Shown here one piece after another: positions 25,648 to 34,471 of a stretch of 64,000 nt of DNA. The notes beneath the pieces are model-generated. The model saw only the letters and a list, made by a program, of their open reading frames with translations, was not told where the DNA came from and searched no databases. The position numbers and the translations under genes were made by a program. The DNA comes from Pseudomonas bharatica CSV86 (GTDB lineage Bacteria; Pseudomonadota; Gammaproteobacteria; Pseudomonadales; Pseudomonadaceae). Position 1 is the first letter of the stretch; the number at the start of each line of letters is the position of its first letter. The stretch lies in assembly GCF_000319305.2 (NCBI RefSeq), contig NZ_AMWJ02000002.1, positions 2,122,001 to 2,186,000 of the forward strand, written 5' to 3'.

Positions 25648-26262
25648 ATGAAGACCCGCGACCGCATCCTTGAATGTGCCCTGCTGCTGTTCAACGAGCA
25701 GGGCGAACCTAACGTCTCGACCCTTGAGATCGCCAACGAACTGGGGATCAGCCCTGGCAACCTGTATTACCACTTCCACGGCAAGGAGCCGCTGGTGCTC
25801 GGCCTGTTCGAGCGTTTCGAGGAGGAACTGACGCCGCTGCTTGATCCGCCGCTGGAAGTGCGCCTGGATGCCGAGGATTACTGGCTGTTCCTGCACCTGA
25901 TCGTCGAGCGCATGGCGCAGTACCGGTTCCTGTTCCAGGACCTGTCGAACCTGACCGGGCGCTTGCCCAAGCTGGCGCGGGGCATCAGGAACCTGCTCAA
26001 CGGACTGAAACGCACCCTGGCCACGCTGCTGGCCAATCTCAAGGCGCAGGGGCAGGTGATCAGCGACACCCGGGCGCTGGGGCAACTGGTGGAACAGATC
26101 ACCCTGACCTTGCTGTTTTCCCTGGATTACCAGCGGGTACTGGCCAAGGAAGCGGAGGTGGGTGTGGTGGTGTACCAGGTGATGATGCTGGTGGCACCGC
26201 ACCTGGAATTGCCGTCGCGGCATGCGGCGGAGCAGTTGGCTTTGAGGTATCTGGAAGGCTGA
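25648..26262 (+). CDS. phaD: PhaD, TetR-type regulator of the pha cluster
   Basis: 204-residue TetR-family regulator with the N-terminal helix-turn-helix NVSTLEIANELGISPGNLYYHFHGKEPLV. In P. putida PhaD activates phaI and phaC1 promoters and responds to an intermediate of fatty acid metabolism. It follows phaC2 by 12 bases. The TTAG-N10-CTAA palindromes at 20900 and 27891 are its likely sites. Confidence 0.95.
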   Translation: MKTRDRILECALLLFNEQGEPNVSTLEIANELGISPGNLYYHFHGKEPLVLGLFERFEEELTPLLDPPLEVRLDAEDYWLFLHLIVERMAQYRFLFQDLSNLTGRLPKLARGIRNLLNGLKRTLATLLANLKAQGQVISDTRALGQLVEQITLTLLFSLDYQRVLAKEAEVGVVVYQVMMLVAPHLELPSRHAAEQLALRYLEG

Positions 26263-26269
26263 TGGCCCT

Positions 26270-26483
26270 ATCGCTGGCAAGCCAGCTCCCACAGGTTCGC
26301 GCCGTTGCCGGCGGCATCTGCAAGGCTTGAGGCCCATCGCTGGCAAGCCAGCTCCCACAGGTTCGCGCCGTTGCCGGCGGCATCTGCAAGGCTTGAGGCC
26401 CATCGCTGGCAAGCCAGCTCCCACAGGGTCACCACTGCCCTTGAGAGCGGCACTGTACCTGTGGGAGCTGGCTTGCCAGCGAT
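26270..26483. repeat. REP cluster with a 66-bp perfect tandem duplication
   Basis: Three same-direction REP copies start at 26270, 26336 and 26402, and an inverted copy ends near 26482. The 66-base unit (REP plus a GC-rich spacer) is repeated exactly twice. It occupies the gap after phaD; no gene is visible. Confidence 0.93.
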
Positions 26484-26499
26484 GAGGCCCGAAAGGACA

Positions 26500-26536
26500 A
26501 AACAAAACGCCCGGCACTGAGCCGGGCGTTTTGTTT
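26500..26536. terminator. Bidirectional rho-independent terminator between phaD and phaF
   Basis: A perfect 16-bp stem (26500-26515 with 26521-26536), 5-base loop, GC-rich core GCCCGGC and T-rich tails on both strands. It serves the convergent phaC1ZC2D and phaIF units. Confidence 0.93.
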
Positions 26537-26550
26537 GCAGCCGCCTGTGA

Positions 26551-27381
26551 TCAGGTCTGGCTGGTGGGCGTGGCCGGTGCCGATGGCGCCGGAGCGCTGT
26601 TGGCGGCCGGTGCGGCGCTGGCTGCTGGAGCCGCGCTGGCAGCCGGAGCCGCTGGCTTGGCCGCAGGCTTCGGTGCCGCAGCTTTCTTCACCGCCGGCTT
26701 CTTCGCCGCAGCCGGCTTGGCTGCCGGTTTGGCGGCTGCGGGTTTCGCTGCTGGCTTGGCCGCAGGCTTGGCAGCCGGTTTCGCAGCAGCGGTTTTCGCC
26801 GCTGCAGGTTTGGCTGCCGGCTTGGCCGCCGCAGGTTTCGCCGCGGCAGCCTTGGCTGCAGGTTTGGCCGCCGCGGTTTTCGCCGCAGGCTTGGCCGCTG
26901 CCTTGGGTGCCGCCTTGGCCAGCGGCTTCGCAGCAGTCGCCTTGGCCGCCGCAGGCTTGGCCGTGGAAACCGGCGTCACCGATTTGCCGGTCAGCTTCTC
27001 GATCTGCTTGGTCAGCGTATCGACCTTGCTGTGCAGTGCCTTGACCTCGTTGCGGCTCGGTACGCCGAGACGCGAGATAGCACTGTTCAGGCGCTTGTCG
27101 AACGCTTCCTCCAGTTCACTCCACTTGCCCAGCGCGCGGTCCTTCACATCACCGACACGGGAGGTCGCCGACTTTGCGGTCTCCTTGGCCGTGTCGACGC
27201 TGCTCTTGGCCTGCTTCTCAGCTTTCTCGCCATCCTTGACCAGATCGTCGAAGAGCTTGGTGCCGTCCTTGTCGATCTTCGAATAAATACCCAGGCCCGC
27301 CAGCCAGATCTTGCGGGAGTACTTCTCGATTCCCCCGATCCAGGAGCTGCCTTCTTTCTCAGTAGTCTTCTTGCCAGCCAT
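26551..27381 (-). CDS. phaF: PhaF, granule-associated phasin with histone-like tail
   Basis: 276-residue phasin. The N-terminal half (to about 140) is the granule-binding amphipathic phasin domain (KYSRKIWLAGLGIYSKIDKDG) ending in a leucine-rich coiled-coil stretch (VKALHSKVDTLTKQIEKLTG). The C-terminal half is built of Ala-Ala-Lys-Pro repeats like histone H1, which bind DNA nonspecifically and help share granules at division. The ATG at 27381 follows AGGAG; an upstream in-frame start at 27411 is disfavoured because it overlaps phaI. Both phasins begin with a similar KIWLAGLG block. Confidence 0.96.
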   Translation of the reverse strand: MAGKKTTEKEGSSWIGGIEKYSRKIWLAGLGIYSKIDKDGTKLFDDLVKDGEKAEKQAKSSVDTAKETAKSATSRVGDVKDRALGKWSELEEAFDKRLNSAISRLGVPSRNEVKALHSKVDTLTKQIEKLTGKSVTPVSTAKPAAAKATAAKPLAKAAPKAAAKPAAKTAAAKPAAKAAAAKPAAAKPAAKPAAAKTAAAKPAAKPAAKPAAKPAAAKPAAKPAAAKKPAVKKAAAPKPAAKPAAPAASAAPAASAAPAANSAPAPSAPATPTSQT

Positions 27382-27391
27382 CCCGCTCTCC

Positions 27392-27811
27392 TTATTGTTT
27401 GCCCGCGACACGTTCGAGCAATGCCGTCAGCTCATCGAGCTTGGCGGAAAGTGTCTCCACGTCATGTTTAGACGGAATGCCGATGCGATTCAAGGCGCTG
27501 GCGACCCGTGTGTCGAAAGCCTTTTCTATTTTGTCGAGCTGAACTTCGACTTTTCCCTTGACGCTGCGCAGCTCCTGCCTGGCCGAATCGATCTCGCCGT
27601 TGGCCGCGTCGAGCTCGCGATCGATGCGTTTCTTGCCGCGTTTTTCCACGGCTTCGCCGGCCTTGATCAGGTCCTTCACGTAATCAGCACTCTCCTGGCC
27701 GACCCGGGTGTAGGCGCCCAGGCCCGCCAGCCAGATCTTGCGCGCATAGCCGCGCACTTCACCCAGGCTGCCCTGGACATCGTCTTTTTTCTTCAGGATC
27801 ACTTTGGCCAT
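27392..27811 (-). CDS. phaI: PhaI, granule-associated phasin
   Basis: 139-residue phasin coating PHA granules. The block YARKIWLAGLGAYTRVGQE matches PhaF, and the C-terminal part (VETLSAKLDELTALLERVAG) is a coiled coil. The ATG at 27811 follows GAGGTG; earlier in-frame starts add an unrelated 39 residues. It is followed by phaF after ten bases. Confidence 0.95.
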   Translation of the reverse strand: MAKVILKKKDDVQGSLGEVRGYARKIWLAGLGAYTRVGQESADYVKDLIKAGEAVEKRGKKRIDRELDAANGEIDSARQELRSVKGKVEVQLDKIEKAFDTRVASALNRIGIPSKHDVETLSAKLDELTALLERVAGKQ

Positions 27812-27890
27812 GTTCTGCACCTCGCACTCATTGAAAGGAATGGAAGAACTACCCACGGATCGGGGATTGCAGAGCACGTTACGGAGAAAA

Positions 27891-27910
27891 ATTAGAATCG
27901 ACACCCTAAA
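27891..27910. promoter_or_regulatory. Candidate PhaD operator upstream of phaI
   Basis: ATTAGA and CCTAAA, separated by eight bases, form TTAG-N10-CTAA, the same spacing as the palindrome upstream of phaC1 (20900-20921). It lies about 80 bases before the phaI start. Confidence 0.6.
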
Positions 27911-27937
27911 GACCGGGACGCATTGCACGCCCCGGTC
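27911..27937 (-). terminator. Stem-loop after the small PHA-region gene
   Basis: GACCGGG (27911-27917) pairs with CCCGGTC (27931-27937). On the minus strand it follows the stop of the gene at 27945-28220 and is trailed by TTTA, and directly abuts the phaI operator. Confidence 0.5.
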
Positions 27938-27944
27938 GCAGGAT

Positions 27945-28220
27945 TCAGGCCAGCGCCTTGTCCAGCGCCCGCTCGATCTCGGCCTTGATAGTGCCGCCCA
28001 TGATCGACAGCATCATGCCCAGCTTGAGTTCCACGCGGATGCTGTCGTCGCCGATCTCCACGCTGCCATTGGCGCCGCTGCGCTTGACCTCGACCCGGTC
28101 ACCCTTCCATTGGGCCTTCAGGTCGTACTCGCGGGAGAGCTTTTCGACCAGGGCTTCGGCCTTCTGACGGGCGGCGTCGCGGCCGAGGCTGTGTTTACGT
28201 TCAACGCTGATCTGGGTCAT
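27945..28220 (-). CDS. Polyhydroxyalkanoic acid system family protein
   Basis: 91-residue protein of the PHA granule region family. Recognisable blocks are HSLGRDAARQKAEALVEKLS, DRVEVKRSGANGSVEIGDDS and LMLSIMGG-like MMLSIMGGTIKAEIERALD. The function is not established; it is found next to phaI in Pseudomonas. The fold looks like a small alpha-beta protein with no signal peptide. Confidence 0.85.
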   Translation of the reverse strand: MTQISVERKHSLGRDAARQKAEALVEKLSREYDLKAQWKGDRVEVKRSGANGSVEIGDDSIRVELKLGMMLSIMGGTIKAEIERALDKALA

Positions 28221-28346
28221 TCATGAGGTCCTGGCTGCAAGGGCATACTGGCGCATTATGCCCCCGCCTACAGCCGCGACAACCCCGCCAAGACAAATGC
28301 AGTTCCACGCCCTAGAATGGCGAGTAATTTTTCCCGGTGAAGCGAT

Positions 28347-29117
28347 ATGAACGAGCAGCGCAAAGGCGATAACGCCGAACCCACCACTCATTTCGGTTAC
28401 CAGAGCGTCCCTGAAAGCCAGAAAGCCGACAAGGTCGCCGAGGTCTTTCATTCGGTAGCCGCCAAATACGACCTGATGAACGACGTGCTTTCCGGCGGCA
28501 TGCACCGCCTGTGGAAACGCTTCGCCATCGAGCTGTCCGGTGTGCGCAGCGGCAACCGGGTCCTGGACATCGCCGGCGGTACCGGCGACCTGACCCGCAA
28601 GTTCTCCCACCTGGTCGGCCCTACCGGCCAGGTCGTGCTGGCCGATATCAACGCCTCGATGCTCAAGGTCGGCCGTGACCGCCTGCTCGACCTGGGCGTG
28701 GCCGGCAACGTCGAGTTCGTCCAGGCCGATGCGGAAAAACTGCCGTTCCCCGACAACCACTTCGACTGCGTGACCATCGCCTTCGGCCTGCGCAACGTGA
28801 CGCACAAGGACGACGCCCTGCGCTCCATGCTGCGTGTACTCAAGCCCGGCGGTCGCCTGCTGGTGCTGGAGTTCTCCAAGCCGACCAGCAAGCTGATGTC
28901 CAAGGTCTACGACGCCTACTCCTTCGCCTTCATGCCGCTGGCCGGCAAGCTGATCACCAACGATTCGGAAAGCTACCGCTACCTGGCCGAGTCGATCCGC
29001 ATGCACCCCGACCAGGAAACCCTCAAGGCCATGATGGTCGACGCCGGCTTCGACCGCGTCACCTACCACAACATGACCAACGGCATCGTCGCCCTGCATC
29101 GCGGTATCAAGCCCTGA
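28347..29117 (+). CDS. ubiE: UbiE, ubiquinone/menaquinone C-methyltransferase
   Basis: 256-residue SAM-dependent methyltransferase of ubiquinone synthesis. The SAM loop is VLDIAGGTGDLTRKFS; other UbiE blocks are FHSVAAKYDLMNDVLSGGMH, CVTIAFGLRNVTHKDDAL and RLLVLEFSKP. First of a ubiE-ubiJ-ubiB unit with overlapping genes. Confidence 0.97.
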   Translation: MNEQRKGDNAEPTTHFGYQSVPESQKADKVAEVFHSVAAKYDLMNDVLSGGMHRLWKRFAIELSGVRSGNRVLDIAGGTGDLTRKFSHLVGPTGQVVLADINASMLKVGRDRLLDLGVAGNVEFVQADAEKLPFPDNHFDCVTIAFGLRNVTHKDDALRSMLRVLKPGGRLLVLEFSKPTSKLMSKVYDAYSFAFMPLAGKLITNDSESYRYLAESIRMHPDQETLKAMMVDAGFDRVTYHNMTNGIVALHRGIKP

Positions 29118-29739
29118 TGCTGGTCGCCGGCCTTCTCGCCAGCGTCGAACACGGCATCAACCGTGTCCTGCGCCTGGACAGCACCGCGCTGCCGCGCCTG
29201 GCCCCCTCGATGGCAAGGTGATTGCCATCGACTGCCGCCAGCCGGCCCTGCAACTGTTCATCCTGCCCAGCGACGAAGGCCTGCTCCTGGCCAGCCAGTG
29301 GGCCAATGCCCCCGACTGCACCCTGCGCGCCCCGGCCAGCAGCCTGGTACAACTGGCCCTGAGCCAAGACAAGACCGCCGTATTGCACAGCCCGCAGGTC
29401 GAACTGGACGGCGACAGCACCGTATTGCTCGACCTGGTCGGCGTACTCCAGGACCTGGAGCTGGACTGGGAGTACGAAGTCTCCCGCTGGCTCGGCCCGG
29501 TCGCCACCCAATTGCTCGGCAGCCACCTGCGCAGCCGCGCGCGCTGGACCCGCAGCAGCCTATCGAACCTGGGCCGCACCGCCTCGGAGTACCTGGCCGA
29601 GGAATCGCGCACCCTGGTCGGCCAGCGCGAAGCCGAAGCCCGCTTCGCCGAACTCGATACCCTCAAGCTCGACATTGAACGCCTCGAGGCGCGCATCGAG
29701 CGCCTTGCCCGATCCCTTGAATCCAGCGATAACGCATGA
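29117..29739 (+). CDS. ubiJ: UbiJ, ubiquinone biosynthesis accessory factor, frameshifted as read
   Basis: SCP2-type lipid-binding accessory protein of the aerobic ubiquinone complex. The ATG at 29117 overlaps the ubiE stop (TGATG). The frame runs to LDSTALPRLAP and breaks at the C run 29202-29206. With one more C it continues LDGKVIAIDCRQPALQLFI to a C-terminal coiled coil (LDTLKLDIERLEARIERLA) and stops at 29739, overlapping ubiB by four bases. Restored length is about 207 residues, normal for UbiJ. A homopolymer sequencing error is likely. Confidence 0.88.
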
Positions 29740-31340
29740 AGCTGCTCGCCGTACGCCGTCTGTTGCGCATCCAGCGCGTCGTCATCCGCTACCGTCTCGA
29801 TGACCTGCTGTTCGACCTGCCCCTGCCCTGGTGGCTGGCCTCGCTACGCCTGCTCATGCCGTGGCGCTGGCTGCCGCGCCGCAAGTCCGAACTGAGCCGT
29901 GGTGCGCGCCTGCGCCTGGCCCTGCAGGACCTCGGCCCGATCTTCATCAAGTTCGGCCAGTTGCTTTCCACCCGCCGCGACCTTTTGCCGGCGGACATCG
30001 CTGACGAACTGATGCTGCTGCAGGACCGCGTCCCGCCTTTTGACCCGCAAAAAGCCGTGGCGCTGATCGAGGAGCAACTGGGCGCCAAGGTCAGCGAAGT
30101 CTTTTCGCGCTTCGACGTCGAGCCGCTGGCCTCGGCTTCGGTGGCCCAAGTCCATGCCGCGCGCCTGAAGAGCGGCGAGGAAGTGGTGGTCAAGGTGGTG
30201 CGTCCCGGCCTCAAGCCGGTGATCGCCCAGGACCTGGCCTGGCTGTTCCTGATCGCCCGAGGCGCCGAGCGGGTATCGGCGGACGCGCGCCTGCTGCACC
30301 CGGTGGACGTGGTCAGCGACTACGAGAAGACCATCTACGACGAACTCGACCTGCTCCGCGAGGCGGCCAATGCCAGCCAGTTGCGGCGCAATTTCGAGGG
30401 CTCGGACATGATGTACGTGCCGCAGGTCTATTGGGACTGGTGCCGGCCGAAAGTGCTGGTGATGGAGCGCATCTACGGAATCCAGGTCACCGACCTGGAA
30501 AGCCTGGCCGACCAGCGCACCGACATGAAGATGCTTGCCGAGCGTGGCGTGGAGATCTTCTTCACCCAGGTATTCCGCGACAGCTTCTTCCACGCCGACA
30601 TGCATCCCGGCAACATCTTCGTCAGCACAGTGAAGCCGTGGAGCCCGCAGTACATCGCCATCGACTGCGGCATCGTCGGCAGCCTGACCCCGGAAGACCA
30701 GGACTACCTGGCCCGCAACCTGTTTGCGTTCTTCAAGCGCGACTACCGCCGCGTCGCGCAGTTGCACATCGATTCCGGCTGGGTGCCGGCGCAGACCAAG
30801 CTCAACGAATTCGAAGCGGCGATCCGCACCGTGTGCGAGCCGATCTTCGAGAAGCCGCTCAAGGATATTTCCTTCGGCCAGGTGCTGATGCGCCTGTTCC
30901 AGACGGCGCGGCGCTTCAACATGGAAGTGCAGCCGCAACTGGTGCTGCTGCAGAAGACCCTGCTGAACATCGAAGGCCTGGGCCGCCAGCTTTACCCGGA
31001 CCTGGACCTATGGACCACCGCCCAGCCGTTCCTGGAGCGCTGGATGCGCGAGCGGGTGAGCCCGAAGACCCTGCTGCAGAACCTGCACAGCCAGGTCGAG
31101 CAGGTGCCGCACTTGGCCAACATGACCCGCGACCTGCTCGAACGCATGTCGCAGCCGCACCTCAATGACCCGCCCGCCCCGTGGAAGCAGCAGGACCACT
31201 GGGCCCTGCGCCTGGTCGGGGCGGCCCTGCTCGCAGGCGGCGCAGTCGTCGCCAGCACGGCCGGCAACCTGGTCGCCACCAGCGTCTGGCCGGCCTGGCT
31301 GATGCTCGCCGCAGGGCTCTACCTGGTGGTGCGCCGATAG
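29736..31340 (+). CDS. ubiB: UbiB, atypical kinase-like protein of ubiquinone synthesis
   Basis: 534-residue ADCK/ABC1-family protein. It shows GPIFIKFGQLLSTRRDLLP (KxGQ motif), SASVAQVHAARLKSGEEVVV, the catalytic HADMHPGNIFV and IDCGIVGSL. Two C-terminal hydrophobic segments (about 487-532) anchor it in the inner membrane. It is thought to free or channel quinone intermediates in an ATP-dependent way. Confidence 0.97.
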   Translation: MKLLAVRRLLRIQRVVIRYRLDDLLFDLPLPWWLASLRLLMPWRWLPRRKSELSRGARLRLALQDLGPIFIKFGQLLSTRRDLLPADIADELMLLQDRVPPFDPQKAVALIEEQLGAKVSEVFSRFDVEPLASASVAQVHAARLKSGEEVVVKVVRPGLKPVIAQDLAWLFLIARGAERVSADARLLHPVDVVSDYEKTIYDELDLLREAANASQLRRNFEGSDMMYVPQVYWDWCRPKVLVMERIYGIQVTDLESLADQRTDMKMLAERGVEIFFTQVFRDSFFHADMHPGNIFVSTVKPWSPQYIAIDCGIVGSLTPEDQDYLARNLFAFFKRDYRRVAQLHIDSGWVPAQTKLNEFEAAIRTVCEPIFEKPLKDISFGQVLMRLFQTARRFNMEVQPQLVLLQKTLLNIEGLGRQLYPDLDLWTTAQPFLERWMRERVSPKTLLQNLHSQVEQVPHLANMTRDLLERMSQPHLNDPPAPWKQQDHWALRLVGAALLAGGAVVASTAGNLVATSVWPAWLMLAAGLYLVVRR

Positions 31341-31413
31341 CCACGACGGCTCGCGGCTGGCACACTAGCCGCCGGCATCGGCGCGGGGCCGTGGCCTGAC
31401 TTGGGAGTCGAAC

Positions 31414-31806
31414 ATGAAAGACTGGCTGGACGAGATCAAGTGGGACAGCAACGGCCTGGTACCGGCCATCGCCCAGGACCACAAGACCGGGCGCGTATTG
31501 ATGATGGCCTGGATGAACCGCGAATCCCTGGCCCTGACCGCCGCCGAGCAGCGCGCCATCTACTGGTCGCGCTCGCGTGGCAAACTGTGGCGCAAGGGCG
31601 AGGAGTCCGGCCACGTGCAGAAGCTGCATGAACTGCGCCTGGACTGCGACGCCGACGTGATCATCCTGATGGTCGAGCAACTGGGCCACATCGCCTGCCA
31701 CACCGGGCGCGAAAGCTGCTTCTACCGCGTCTTCGAAGACGGCCAGTGGAAAATCGTCGATCCGGTCCTGAAGGACCCGGACGCCATCTACAACGCAGGA
31801 CACTGA
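31414..31806 (+). CDS. hisI: Phosphoribosyl-AMP cyclohydrolase
   Basis: 130-residue metal enzyme for the third step of histidine synthesis. It has VLMMAWMNRESL, YWSRSRGKLWRKGEESGH, the metal ligands in RLDCDADVIIL, and the GHIACHTGRESCFYR segment. The monofunctional form (HisI separate from HisE) is normal for Pseudomonas. GGAG lies upstream of the ATG. Confidence 0.96.
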   Translation: MKDWLDEIKWDSNGLVPAIAQDHKTGRVLMMAWMNRESLALTAAEQRAIYWSRSRGKLWRKGEESGHVQKLHELRLDCDADVIILMVEQLGHIACHTGRESCFYRVFEDGQWKIVDPVLKDPDAIYNAGH

Positions 31807-31808
31807 AC

Positions 31809-32144
31809 ATGAGCGACACCCTGAGCCGCCTGGCCGAAGTACTGGAAGCGCGCAAGGGCGCGGCCCCCGACAGCTCCTACGTGGCCAGCCTGTACCACAA
31901 GGGCCTGAACAAGATCCTGGAGAAGGTCGGCGAGGAATCGGTGGAAACCATCATCGCCGCCAAGGACGCCGCCGTCAGCGGCGACTGCAGCGATGTGATC
32001 TATGAGACTGCCGACCTGTGGTTCCATAGCCTGGTCATGCTCAGTGCCCTGGGCCAGCACCCGCAGGCCGTGCTGGCCGAGCTGGAACGCCGCTTCGGCC
32101 TGTCCGGCCATGACGAAAAAGCCGCTCGCCAGCCATCGGCCTGA
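31809..32144 (+). CDS. hisE: Phosphoribosyl-ATP pyrophosphatase
   Basis: 111-residue all-alpha MazG-like enzyme for the second step of histidine synthesis. It has the acidic motif KILEKVGEESVETIIAAKDA and YETADLWFHSLVML. It starts two bases after hisI and is followed by tatA. Confidence 0.95.
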   Translation: MSDTLSRLAEVLEARKGAAPDSSYVASLYHKGLNKILEKVGEESVETIIAAKDAAVSGDCSDVIYETADLWFHSLVMLSALGQHPQAVLAELERRFGLSGHDEKAARQPSA

Positions 32145-32169
32145 CTGACATTCATTCGAGGAGAGCACC

Positions 32170-32442
32170 ATGGGTATTTTTGACTGGAAACACTGGATCG
32201 TCCTGCTGGTCGTGGTCGTGCTGGTCTTCGGCACCAAGAAGCTCAAGAACTTCGGCAGCGACCTGGGCGAGTCCATCAAGGGCTTCCGCAAGGCCATGAA
32301 CGAAGACGACAAGCCGGCCGACCCGAACGTCCAGGCCGCGCAACCCTCCCAGCCTGTACCACCGCAGGGCACCCCGCTGAACCAGCCGCAGACCATCGAC
32401 GGCCAGGCGCAGAAGGTCCAGGAACCTGCAAGGAAAGAGTGA
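32170..32442 (+). CDS. tatA: TatA, Sec-independent translocase pore subunit
   Basis: 90-residue protein with one N-terminal membrane helix (WKHWIVLLVVVVLVFGTKKL), the FGTKKLKN hinge, an amphipathic helix (LGESIKGFRKAMNED) and a polar tail. It forms the pore for folded twin-arginine substrates. Confidence 0.96.
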   Translation: MGIFDWKHWIVLLVVVVLVFGTKKLKNFGSDLGESIKGFRKAMNEDDKPADPNVQAAQPSQPVPPQGTPLNQPQTIDGQAQKVQEPARKE

Positions 32443-32446
32443 TCCC

Positions 32447-32842
32447 ATGTTCGGCATCAGCTTCAGCGAGTTGCTGCTCGTCGGCCTGGTCGCCCTGGTG
32501 GTGCTCGGCCCCGAGCGCCTGCCCGGCGCGGCGCGTACCGCCGGCCTGTGGATCGGGCGCCTCAAGCGCAGCTTCAATTCCATCAAGCAGGAAGTGGAGC
32601 GCGAGATCGGTGCCGACGAGATCCGTCGGCAGTTGCACAACGAGCACATCCTCTCGATGGAGCAGGAAGCCCGGCGCATTCTCAATCCGCAGAGCGTGAC
32701 GCCGGATCCGGCCGCCACGCCGGGCAGCCAGCCGGCCCCGGTGACTGAAGCCGCGCCCGTGCAACCCGTGACGCCTGCGCCTGAACCGGCCACCGTCACC
32801 CCGCCGTCCACCGAACCGACCCAACCGCCGCGAGCCCCATGA
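32447..32842 (+). CDS. tatB: TatB, Sec-independent translocase receptor subunit
   Basis: 131-residue protein with helix ISFSELLLVGLVALVVLGPE, the conserved GPERLPGAARTAGLW, an amphipathic helix and a Pro/Ala-rich tail. It overlaps tatC by four bases. Confidence 0.96.
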   Translation: MFGISFSELLLVGLVALVVLGPERLPGAARTAGLWIGRLKRSFNSIKQEVEREIGADEIRRQLHNEHILSMEQEARRILNPQSVTPDPAATPGSQPAPVTEAAPVQPVTPAPEPATVTPPSTEPTQPPRAP

Positions 32843-33630
32843 GCGAGATTCCGGAACACGACCAGCCCATGCCGCTGGTGTCGCACCTCACCGAACTGCG
32901 GACCCGCCTGCTGCGCTGCGTGGCGGCGGTCTTCCTGATCTTCGCCGGGCTGTTCTCCTTCGCCCAGCAGATCTACACCCTGGTCTCGGCGCCGCTGCGC
33001 GCGCACCTGCCGGCCAACGCGACGATGATCGCCACCGACGTCGCCTCGCCGTTCCTCACGCCGTTCAAGCTGACCATGATCGTTTCGCTGTTCCTGGCGA
33101 TCCCGTTCATCCTGTTCCAGATCTGGGGGTTCATCGCACCGGGGCTGTACCGCCATGAAAAGCGCGTGGCGATCCCGCTGCTGGTTTCCAGCATCCTGCT
33201 GTTCTACGCCGGCATGGCCTTCGCCTACTTCCTGGTGTTCCCGCTGATCTTCGGCTTCTTCGCCAGCGCCACCCCCGAAGGCGTGTCGATGATGACCGAC
33301 ATCGCCAGTTACCTCGATTTCGTCATGACCCTGTTCTTCGCCTTCGGCGTGGCCTTCGAGATTCCGGTGGCGGTGGTGCTGCTGGTCTGGATCGGCGTGG
33401 TAGATGTGCAGTACCTGCGCAAGATCCGTCCGTACGTGATCATCGGCTGCTTCGTGGTCGGCATGATCCTGACCCCGCCGGACATCTTCTCGCAGACCTT
33501 GCTGGCCGTGCCGATGTGGATGCTGTTCGAGATCGGCGTGCTGTTCGGCGGCCTGGTGCGCAAGCGCCGCCAGGAAGAAGAAGCCAGCGACGATACCCCG
33601 GACGACCAGCCGCCAGCGACCCAGCCGTGA
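32839..33630 (+). CDS. tatC: TatC, twin-arginine signal receptor
   Basis: 263-residue polytopic protein with six predicted membrane segments. It opens MPLVSHLTELRTRLLR, and has FQIWGFIAPGLYRHEKR and the RPYVIIGCFVVGMILTPPD block typical of TatC. It binds the twin-arginine signal. It overlaps rsmE by four bases. Confidence 0.96.
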   Translation: MSEIPEHDQPMPLVSHLTELRTRLLRCVAAVFLIFAGLFSFAQQIYTLVSAPLRAHLPANATMIATDVASPFLTPFKLTMIVSLFLAIPFILFQIWGFIAPGLYRHEKRVAIPLLVSSILLFYAGMAFAYFLVFPLIFGFFASATPEGVSMMTDIASYLDFVMTLFFAFGVAFEIPVAVVLLVWIGVVDVQYLRKIRPYVIIGCFVVGMILTPPDIFSQTLLAVPMWMLFEIGVLFGGLVRKRRQEEEASDDTPDDQPPATQP

Positions 33631-34334
33631 ACCTGCTGCTGCTCGAGGAGGCCGATTTCATTGCGGCCGACCGCGCGGTCCTGAGCGACCGCCGTTTCAT
33701 CCATATGCAGGAGATCCATCGCGTCGCGGTGGGCGACAGCCTGCGCGTCGGCCGGATCGGCGGGCTGATGGGCCAGGCGCGGGTCGAGCGCCTGGAAGGC
33801 CATGAAGCGGAACTGTCCCTGAGCTTCGACCAGGCGCCACCGGCCAAGCTGCCGCTGACCCTGGTACTGGCCCTGCCGCGCCCGAAGATGCTGCGCCGGG
33901 TGTTCCAGACCATCGCCACCATGGGCGTGGCGAAACTGGTGCTGGTCAACAGCTACCGGGTGGAAAAGAGCTTCTGGCAGACGCCCTTCCTCGAACCCGA
34001 AACCATCCGCGAAAACCTCATCCTCGGCCTGGAGCAGGCCCGCGATACGGTGCTGCCCGAGGTCGTGATCGAGAAGCGCTTCAAGCCTTTCGTCGAGGAC
34101 CGCCTGCCGGCCATCACAGCCGGCACCCTGGGCCTGGTCGGTCATCCCGGCAACCATCCGCCCTGCCCGCGCGGGGTCGAGGGGCCGGTGACCCTGGCCA
34201 TCGGCCCGGAAGGCGGCTGGATTCCCTACGAGGTCGATCTGCTGGGCAAGGCCGGGCTGGCCCCGGTGCAACTGGGCGAACGCATCCTGCGCGTGGAAAC
34301 TGCGGTCACCGCCCTGCTGGCGCGTCTGTTCTAA
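33627..34334 (+). CDS. rsmE: RsmE, 16S rRNA m3U1498 methyltransferase
   Basis: 235-residue SPOUT methyltransferase. The start is a GTG overlapping the tatC stop (NLLLLEEADFIAADRAV). The knot region shows LAIGPEGGWIPYEVDLL and LGERILRVETAVTALL, which bind SAM. It methylates U1498 in the decoding region of 16S rRNA. Confidence 0.96.
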   Translation: MNLLLLEEADFIAADRAVLSDRRFIHMQEIHRVAVGDSLRVGRIGGLMGQARVERLEGHEAELSLSFDQAPPAKLPLTLVLALPRPKMLRRVFQTIATMGVAKLVLVNSYRVEKSFWQTPFLEPETIRENLILGLEQARDTVLPEVVIEKRFKPFVEDRLPAITAGTLGLVGHPGNHPPCPRGVEGPVTLAIGPEGGWIPYEVDLLGKAGLAPVQLGERILRVETAVTALLARLF

Positions 34335-34471
34335 CAACGCTCATACGACTAACGGCTACCTCTTCGGCCCCCGTTTGGGCGCTTTTGCCTCCTTCAGTTT
34401 TGCCATCCCGGGCCGATTCAGACGAACAAGCAAAATAAATCTGCCTCGCCTGACAGAACCGGAGTTACCGC

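Noticed and set aside
26268..26453. Small repetitive protein (about 61 residues) with tandem peptide units
   Set aside because: It is the translation of tandem REP units.
23902..26517. 871-residue minus-strand open frame opposite phaC2 and phaD
   Set aside because: Spans two real genes and REP DNA; the C-terminal repeats are just translated REP units.
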